A stretch of DNA of 64,000 bases from Anaerobiospirillum thomasii. GTDB taxonomy: Bacteria; Pseudomonadota; Gammaproteobacteria; Enterobacterales; Succinivibrionaceae. The position numbers and the translations under genes were made by a program. Below, piece by piece: positions 58,795 to 64,000 of the stretch. The stretch spans positions 1-64,000 of the forward strand of contig NZ_UAPU01000005.1 in NCBI RefSeq assembly GCF_900445255.1, written 5' to 3'. A model generated the notes under the pieces. The model saw only the letters and a program-made list of their open reading frames with translations, ran no database searches and was not told the DNA's origin. Within the stretch, counting starts at the first letter, position 1; the number at the start of each line of letters is the position of its first letter.

Positions 58795-59885
58795 AGCAGT
58801 ATCTTATTCACAAGCGCCTCAAGCTCTTTTCTTTTAATTTTATAGGTTTCTGTCATAGGGATTTTATCTATAAACACAGTATGCTTGGGCCTGTGGTAGC
58901 GTGGCAGAGCCTCAATTTTTGCTTCAAGAGCCTTATTGTCTGTAAAGTCAGAGGAGCTGCCTTCTATAACAAGAACTATCTGATGCCCATACACGTTATG
59001 TGCCACCTTTGAGATGGCAAAGGCTCTCTTGCTAAAACCATACAGTGCCTTTTCAAGATCCTCTGCTAAAACCTTGATGCCACCGGTATTGATAACATTA
59101 TCAATACGTCCTGTAACTCTAAAGTGTCTGTCATCTATAAGCTCTATAAGATCATTGCAGACAATATCCTCATCACAAAGATGTCGGGCCTGAATAATGG
59201 CAGTGCCGTTTTGCGACAAAGACAGTTTTACATTATCAAAAAGGGTGTAGATATCACCATCATGTCTTATATCTAAAAGAGCTATATGTGAGAGAGTCTC
59301 GGTCATGGCATAACTCTGATAGATGGCATTAGGACTTTTTTGTAAAATGGCCGCTACATCTGCATTTAACGGTCCGCCGCCTATAATAGTATTTTTGCAG
59401 GCAAAAAGTCTCTCAAGACTTTCATCATTCTCTAAGATACAGGCAGCCTGCATGGTGGTAATGGCTATAAAGTCAAAATGGTGCGGATAGTCTATATTTA
59501 AAAAAGGATCGCGCCCTGGATTTGCTGTATACAGTTTAAGCTCTCCGAGCAAGGCTCTTAGTGCCATCATCTTGCCTGCTATATAATCAAGCGGCATGCA
59601 CAAAAGAGCGCTGTCATCAGCTTTGAGCTTAAGATAGTTTAATGTGGCACGCGCTGAGTTTTGCATATACTCTTTTTTAACGCTCATAAGCTTGGGAGTG
59701 CCGGTTGAGCCTGAGGTTTTAACCTGCATACAGGGGTTTTGGTTTAAAAAGTCCTGATAAAAGAGGGCAAGCTTTTGTAAAAAGCTGTCTTCTGGTGCCT
59801 TTGCATACAGCGCTGACGGTCTGCTGTCAGAACCTTTCAAACTTTGAGCAGAGTAAAAAGTATCGTTTATATAAAGACCTTTCAT
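58791..59885 (-). CDS. menE: o-Succinylbenzoate-CoA ligase
   Basis: 364 aa, shorter than the E. coli enzyme (about 450). Adenylation motifs present: KTSGSTGTPKLMSVKK (P-loop), ESLERLFACKNTIIGGGPLN, QSYAMTETLSHIAL, RVTGRIDNVINTGGIKVLAE and the late KIPMTETYKIKRKELE with the catalytic Lys. It activates o-succinylbenzoate with ATP and CoA in menaquinone synthesis. Two bases after menC. Confidence 0.93.
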   Translation of the reverse strand: MKGLYINDTFYSAQSLKGSDSRPSALYAKAPEDSFLQKLALFYQDFLNQNPCMQVKTSGSTGTPKLMSVKKEYMQNSARATLNYLKLKADDSALLCMPLDYIAGKMMALRALLGELKLYTANPGRDPFLNIDYPHHFDFIAITTMQAACILENDESLERLFACKNTIIGGGPLNADVAAILQKSPNAIYQSYAMTETLSHIALLDIRHDGDIYTLFDNVKLSLSQNGTAIIQARHLCDEDIVCNDLIELIDDRHFRVTGRIDNVINTGGIKVLAEDLEKALYGFSKRAFAISKVAHNVYGHQIVLVIEGSSSDFTDNKALEAKIEALPRYHRPKHTVFIDKIPMTETYKIKRKELEALVNKILL

Positions 59886-59887
59886 CT

Positions 59888-60961
59888 TTACATTACCCTT
59901 GAGCTGTCACTTAAAAACTTTTCATAGTCAATTGCTGCTATCAAAGATCTGTCAAAATAGAGTTTCTCTCCTCTGACAGAGAGTGGATAGTCTATATTGT
60001 TTGAGTATAAAAGACCTGTACCAAGACCCTGCGGTATAGTTATATTATGCATAAAAGCATATTGAGCAATGGCATTAAGACCTATATTTGATTCAAGAGC
60101 CGAGGTCAGCCAGAAGCCAATATCTCTTTGACGACAGAGTTTTATAAACTCGCTGCATCCGGCAAAACCACCATGTAAACTTGGTTTTAACACTATGTAA
60201 TCTGGCCTGATGCTATCTAAAAGCTCTGCCTTGTCTTTTAAATCATGCACGCCAATGAGCTCCTCATCAAGAGCTATAGGAATGATTTTAGCCTCACACA
60301 GACTTTTCATCAGAGCATAATTGCCAGTCTTGACAGGCTGCTCTATAGAGTGCAGATCATAGCATGACAGAGCCTTTAGCTTATCTGTGGCCTCATGAGG
60401 TGCAAAAGCACCGTTGGCATCAACTCGTATTTGAATGGTATTTTTATCAAAACGCGAGCGAATCTTCTCTAAAAGCTCAAGCTCTTTGTCAAAATCAATG
60501 GCACCAATCTTGATTTTAATACACTTAAAACCATCATTTATCTTGCTCTCAAGTCTTTGAGCCATGGTTGCAAAATCACCCATCCAGATAAGACCGTTGA
60601 TAGCAATAGGCTCTGATTTACTGGTAAACGGACTGTCAAAGAGCACAGGTGAGCGGTGGGCAAGAGATAAAAGTGCTGTCTCAAAGCCAAAGATTATAGA
60701 TGGATAGCTTTTGTAGGTATCAAGATCAAGATGTCCTGAGGCCATGACAGCATGGGCACACTCTTTGAGTACATTTTCATAATTGTCATTATGATCGCAG
60801 CTAAGATCAGGCAGGGTGGAGCACTCGCCATAGGCACTAAAGCCACTTTGATCTTCTATCTTTACAATGTAGGTATCTTTTGTAGTGTAATAGCCGCGTG
60901 AGGTGCCGGCTTTAAAGGTAAAATTTAAAACTTTTTTATAAATACTGATGTGTAGTGGCAT
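59888..60961 (-). CDS. menC: o-Succinylbenzoate synthase
   Basis: I start at the ATG at 60961 (MPLHISIYKKVLNFTFKAGT). A TTG at 61012 would lie inside a hairpin, and an ATG at 60982 is possible. Enolase superfamily: FKCIKIKIGAIDFDKEL (KxK), IQIRVDANGAF (Asp), LHSIEQPVKTG (Glu), ALDEELIG (Asp) and IVLKPSLHGG (Lys). It dehydrates SHCHC to o-succinylbenzoate. Confidence 0.93.
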   Translation of the reverse strand: MPLHISIYKKVLNFTFKAGTSRGYYTTKDTYIVKIEDQSGFSAYGECSTLPDLSCDHNDNYENVLKECAHAVMASGHLDLDTYKSYPSIIFGFETALLSLAHRSPVLFDSPFTSKSEPIAINGLIWMGDFATMAQRLESKINDGFKCIKIKIGAIDFDKELELLEKIRSRFDKNTIQIRVDANGAFAPHEATDKLKALSCYDLHSIEQPVKTGNYALMKSLCEAKIIPIALDEELIGVHDLKDKAELLDSIRPDYIVLKPSLHGGFAGCSEFIKLCRQRDIGFWLTSALESNIGLNAIAQYAFMHNITIPQGLGTGLLYSNNIDYPLSVRGEKLYFDRSLIAAIDYEKFLSDSSRVM

Positions 60962-60983
60962 TTTTCTTAATATATAGACCATT

Positions 60984-61014
60984 GAATAAAATAATTGCAG
61001 CCGAAGCTGCAATT
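60984..61014 (-). terminator. Intrinsic-terminator-like hairpin between menB and menC
   Basis: On the minus strand AATTGCAGC-TTCG-GCTGCAATT is followed by ATTTTATT. A UUCG tetraloop and nine-base-pair stem are very stable. It lies 21 bases past the menB stop and would reduce menC-menE expression. Confidence 0.72.
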
Positions 61015-61034
61015 TAACCTTTAAGATCCCGTTG

Positions 61035-61853
61035 TTATGGACATCTTGGATCTTTGTTGAAATTAGGCTTTCTCTTTTCTAAAAAGGCTCTGCCGCCTTC
61101 TTTGGCCTCTTCTGTCATATAGTACAGCATAGTGGCATCACCGGCCAGCTCCTGAATACCTGCCTGACCGTCAAGCTCGGCATTAAGACCTGCCTTAATC
61201 ATACGTATGGCCAGAGGACTGTGCTCCATAATGGTTTTAGCCCAGGAAACAACCTCATCCTCAAGTCTGTCAAAAGGCACCACAGTATTGACAAGACCCA
61301 TCTCAAGAGCCTGAGCTGCTGTGTACTGACGGCACAGATACCATATTTCACGGGCCTTTTTCTGACCTACAACGCGGGCCAGATAGGATGAGCCAAAGCC
61401 TGCATCAAATGAGCCTACCTTAGGGCCGGTCTGACCGAAGATGGCATTGTCAGAGGCAATGGAGAGATCGCATACTACCTGCAGTACGTGACCGCCGCCT
61501 ATGGCATAGCCGTTGACCATGGCAATAACAGGTTTGGGAATGGATCTTATCTGCTTTTGCACATCAAGAATATTAAGACGTGGTACGCCATTTGAATCAA
61601 TATAGCCACCATCGCCTTTGACATGCATATCGCCGCCTGAGCAGAAGGCTTTGTCGCCTGCACCTGTGAGCACTACAACGCGTATATCGCCACGCTCACG
61701 GCAGATATTGAAGGCATCAATAAGCTGCATTACAGTAGTTGGTGTAAAGGCATTGCGATAGCGCTCACGATTGATGGTGATTTTGCCAATACCCTCAAAA
61801 TACTCAAAGAGAATATCTGAATACTCTTTTATACTTTCCCACTTTCTGCTCAT
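61035..61853 (-). CDS. menB: 1,4-Dihydroxy-2-naphthoyl-CoA synthase
   Basis: 272 aa. Crotonase fold with [60 protein letters not shown] and the C-terminal [14 protein letters not shown]. It closes the naphthoate ring. Two bases after menD. Confidence 0.96.
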   Translation of the reverse strand: MSRKWESIKEYSDILFEYFEGIGKITINRERYRNAFTPTTVMQLIDAFNICRERGDIRVVVLTGAGDKAFCSGGDMHVKGDGGYIDSNGVPRLNILDVQKQIRSIPKPVIAMVNGYAIGGGHVLQVVCDLSIASDNAIFGQTGPKVGSFDAGFGSSYLARVVGQKKAREIWYLCRQYTAAQALEMGLVNTVVPFDRLEDEVVSWAKTIMEHSPLAIRMIKAGLNAELDGQAGIQELAGDATMLYYMTEEAKEGGRAFLEKRKPNFNKDPRCP

Positions 61854-61855
61854 GT

Positions 61856-63487
61856 TTATTCCTCAAATTTATGTTTTACATCTGTGTAATATTGTTTCAG
61901 TAACTCTATATCCTGCCCATTGTCGGTAAATACCTCAAGCAACATGGCTCTTTCACTGCCTTCTTTTAAAGCTGCAACTGAGGCTGTAAGATCCTCTGTA
62001 TTGTGCGCCTCAAGATACACAAGACCTGCACTTTGAGCCCAGCCTTTAGCGCTGAACTGATGGGGAGCTACAATATAGCGTGAGCTCTCATCATTAAGAG
62101 ACAGACCTGGCAGGGCAGCGAAGATCTCGCCGCCTGCATTGTTTATAAGCACTATACGTACATTGCGTGGCACATGCATATTAAACAGGGCATTCATATC
62201 ATAAAAGAAGCTTAAATCGCCTATTATGATATAGCTTAAAGATGATGTGGCACATGAGGCGCCTATGGCTGTAGAGAGTGAGCCTTCAATGCCGTTGACG
62301 CCACGGTTACCCTGAATACTTACATCCCTGTCAATGCCAAAGAGCTGGGCATAGCGCACACTTGAGCTGTTTGACAGGTGCAAAGAACTGCCATCACTCA
62401 AGGATGCTATGACAGAGCCTATTGCCTGTATATGACAAAAAGGCAGAGCAGGCGGCGTAATTTTCTCTGACAGAGCATAGAAATTATCTACATAATCCTT
62501 ATTGGCTTTGAGTGTGGCATTTTGCCCAAGTACAAAGGATAGAGCCTTATCCACTGTGGCATTGATATGATAGGCAAGAGAGCAGAACACATCTGCAATC
62601 TCATCTCCTGGCATAATATTTACATGCAAAAAGGAGCAGGAGCGCAAAAAGATCTTGAGCTTTTTGGACAATATATGCCCGCCAATGCTTATAACAAGAG
62701 TAGGTTTGATACTCTCTTTTTGCTCATCGCTCAATGATGCAAGTAAAAGCTCAATATTATCTATGCCTCTGACATTATGTATATTGCTAAGATGCTCTTT
62801 GATAAAGACAAAGTTGTCTGTATTGCCATTTAACTTTAAAACATGCTGATTCTGACCTGCTATGACCATAATCTTTTTGTGCTCATGCATAAGTTTGTGC
62901 AGATGTTCAAAGTCAGTATAGCGTATGGTACGAACGCATGGCAGATTAGGCACATCCTCTTTGAAAAAAGGATCTGAGATTGGCACATTGATATGCACAG
63001 GACCTGTGTCATCAAGGCTTAGAGCTAAAAGAGCCTCATTGATAAGACGGTTGCACAGCCAGTGTGAATCGTTATCATGAATTTCAGGTAAAGACACCTG
63101 CTTTTTGGTAATATCAGGAAAGATTCTCTCCTGATTTATAGTCTGACCATCCATCTGTCCTATAAAGCTTTTCTGCCTGTCTGCTGATATGACAAGCAGC
63201 GGCAGTTTCTGATAGAAAGCCTCTGAGATGGCAGGTGCTGTATTTAAAAGAGCTGAACCTGATGTAATACACAGGGCGCATGGCTTTTTAGTCTCAAGAA
63301 TAAGGCCCATGGCAAAAAAGGCAGCTGACCTTTCATCTGTTATTGAATAGCATTTAAACAGCTTGCTTTTGGCAATGCTTTTGACAATAGGTACATTGCG
63401 CGAGCCCGGGCAGAGCACAATATGCTCAATATGGTGAGCATGCAGCAAGGAGACTAGCTCCAGAACATTTTTCTTATTGGTATACAT
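61856..63487 (-). CDS. menD: SEPHCHC synthase (2-succinyl-5-enolpyruvyl-6-hydroxy-3-cyclohexene-1-carboxylate synthase)
   Basis: 543 aa from the ATG at 63487 ([20 protein letters not shown]), which aligns with known MenD starts; a TTG at 63532 would put the hairpin inside the gene. ThDP enzyme: [27 protein letters not shown], the conserved glycine-rich [15 protein letters not shown], and [13 protein letters not shown]. It adds succinic semialdehyde to isochorismate. No menH follows. Confidence 0.94.
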   Translation of the reverse strand: MYTNKKNVLELVSLLHAHHIEHIVLCPGSRNVPIVKSIAKSKLFKCYSITDERSAAFFAMGLILETKKPCALCITSGSALLNTAPAISEAFYQKLPLLVISADRQKSFIGQMDGQTINQERIFPDITKKQVSLPEIHDNDSHWLCNRLINEALLALSLDDTGPVHINVPISDPFFKEDVPNLPCVRTIRYTDFEHLHKLMHEHKKIMVIAGQNQHVLKLNGNTDNFVFIKEHLSNIHNVRGIDNIELLLASLSDEQKESIKPTLVISIGGHILSKKLKIFLRSCSFLHVNIMPGDEIADVFCSLAYHINATVDKALSFVLGQNATLKANKDYVDNFYALSEKITPPALPFCHIQAIGSVIASLSDGSSLHLSNSSSVRYAQLFGIDRDVSIQGNRGVNGIEGSLSTAIGASCATSSLSYIIIGDLSFFYDMNALFNMHVPRNVRIVLINNAGGEIFAALPGLSLNDESSRYIVAPHQFSAKGWAQSAGLVYLEAHNTEDLTASVAALKEGSERAMLLEVFTDNGQDIELLKQYYTDVKHKFEE

Positions 63488-63491
63488 ATAC

Positions 63492-63524
63492 AAACAAAAA
63501 TTACTGGGAGCCTTGGCTCCCCAG
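63492..63524 (-). terminator. Intrinsic-terminator-like hairpin between menF and menD
   Basis: On the minus strand CTGGGGAGCC-AA-GGCTCCCAG then TAATTTTTGTTTG. It starts about 15 bases after the menF stop and precedes the menD ATG by five bases. Confidence 0.75.
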
Positions 63525-63538
63525 GATATCAATAGCTT

Positions 63539-64000
63539 TTACTTGTTTTTCAAAAGAGTCTTCATGGTTTCAAGCTTATGACAGGTTTCATCAAACTCAT
63601 CTTCAAAGTTTGACTCAGGAAGTACGCCGCCTCCGACATAAAGCGATGCAGTCTGTTTGATAATACGCATACAGCGCAGATTTACATAGAAGGAAAATTC
63701 ACTGTTGTTGATATAGCCTACCATGCCAGAGTAATACTCTCTGTCATAACCTTCATTTTCAACTAAGAAGGCTTTAACCTCATCCTTTGGCAGACCGCAG
63801 ACAGCAGGGGTTGGATTTAGCTCGCGGGCTAGCGACAGAGCAGTGTGCAGATTGCCAACATGGGCCTTAAAGTCTGTCTTTAAGTGCATGACAGGACCTG
63901 CCTTGGCAGTATAGACATCACTCTTGTGATAGGAGGAGGTGTATTTTTTAACTACATCCTCAATATAATCTGTTACAAGCTGCTGCTCTTTCTGATTCTT
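63539..64000 (-). CDS. menF: Isochorismate synthase, C-terminal part
   Basis: Runs off the right edge; 153 codons are visible. Chorismate-binding family residues: HVGNLHTALSLARELNPTPA, VCGLPKDEVKAFLVENEGYD, REYYSGMVGYINN and LYVGGGVLPESNFEDEFDE. It isomerises chorismate to isochorismate, the first step to menaquinone. EntC-type enzymes look alike; menD next door decides for MenF. Confidence 0.9.
   Translation of the reverse strand, partial: KNQKEQQLVTDYIEDVVKKYTSSYHKSDVYTAKAGPVMHLKTDFKAHVGNLHTALSLARELNPTPAVCGLPKDEVKAFLVENEGYDREYYSGMVGYINNSEFSFYVNLRCMRIIKQTASLYVGGGVLPESNFEDEFDETCHKLETMKTLLKNK

Noticed and set aside
60962-61012. menC start at TTG 61012
   Set aside because: The codon lies in the stem of a stable hairpin and would add residues without similarity to MenC; ATG 60961 fits better.
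63488-63532. menD start at TTG 63532
   Set aside because: It would place a terminator-like hairpin inside the coding sequence; ATG 63487 aligns with known MenD starts.

Overview
The window is a low-GC gammaproteobacterial chromosome segment. My best guess is a Succinivibrionaceae-like gut anaerobe, inferred from the menaquinone operon, AT-rich codon use and IS content rather than from any marker gene. It has three parts: most of one large prophage (1 to about 47.8 kb), a transposon-riddled graveyard of toxin-antitoxin (TA) genes (about 48.2-58.4 kb), and a chromosomal menaquinone operon on the minus strand (58.8-64 kb, running off the right edge).

Prophage, left to right. The leftward early operon (recombination genes, two of which look frameshifted) lies on the minus strand below a LexA/cI-type S24 repressor. 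The rightward replication block follows: a lambda-O-like initiator with an iteron origin inside the gene, a DnaB-type helicase with a PriCT-2 domain, a primase-like protein and RusA. Then come a late-control region, holin, a probably inactive lysozyme paralogue and an active-looking GH24 endolysin. About 7.5 kb of accessory genes separates these from the spanin pair Rz/Rz1. Next are a lambda-like head module (terminase, portal, ClpP-type protease with scaffold, decoration protein, major capsid) and a P2-like contractile tail module (sheath, tube, E/E' frameshift, tape measure, X, D, V, U, W, J, I, fibres, fibre chaperone). No integrase is seen, so it should lie left of position 1. A likely attR lies near 47.68-47.81 kb.

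Accessory cargo in the prophage is unusually rich. It includes three complete HicAB modules whose toxin genes share the same palindromic operator at the same distance from a TATAAT box, and whose hicA and hicB genes are separated by a hairpin. It also includes a family of insulated one-gene cassettes for tiny membrane proteins, each bracketed by hairpins that can terminate on both strands. Inside the tail operon lie a Panacea-domain gene, a PAAR protein with a large C-terminal domain and a four-helix membrane protein.

Transposition history can be read at base level. An IS66-family element (14342-18207, TSD GATGTCTA) split one small membrane-protein gene. An IS21-family element (48423-57045, TSD ACTGCA) split a DinJ/RelB-type antitoxin gene. 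That IS21 was itself hit by an ISL3 element (49475-51217, TSD TTTATACG) in istA and by a three-gene TniA/ExeA-type transposon in istB. Downstream are a frameshifted YafQ-like toxin, a HicBA pair with a nonsense codon in the toxin, and a HicBA pair whose toxin is fused to a duplicated piece of the antitoxin gene.

The menaquinone operon reads menF (partial)-menD-menB-menC-menE. It lacks menH between menD and menB and carries intrinsic-terminator-like hairpins before menD and before menC.
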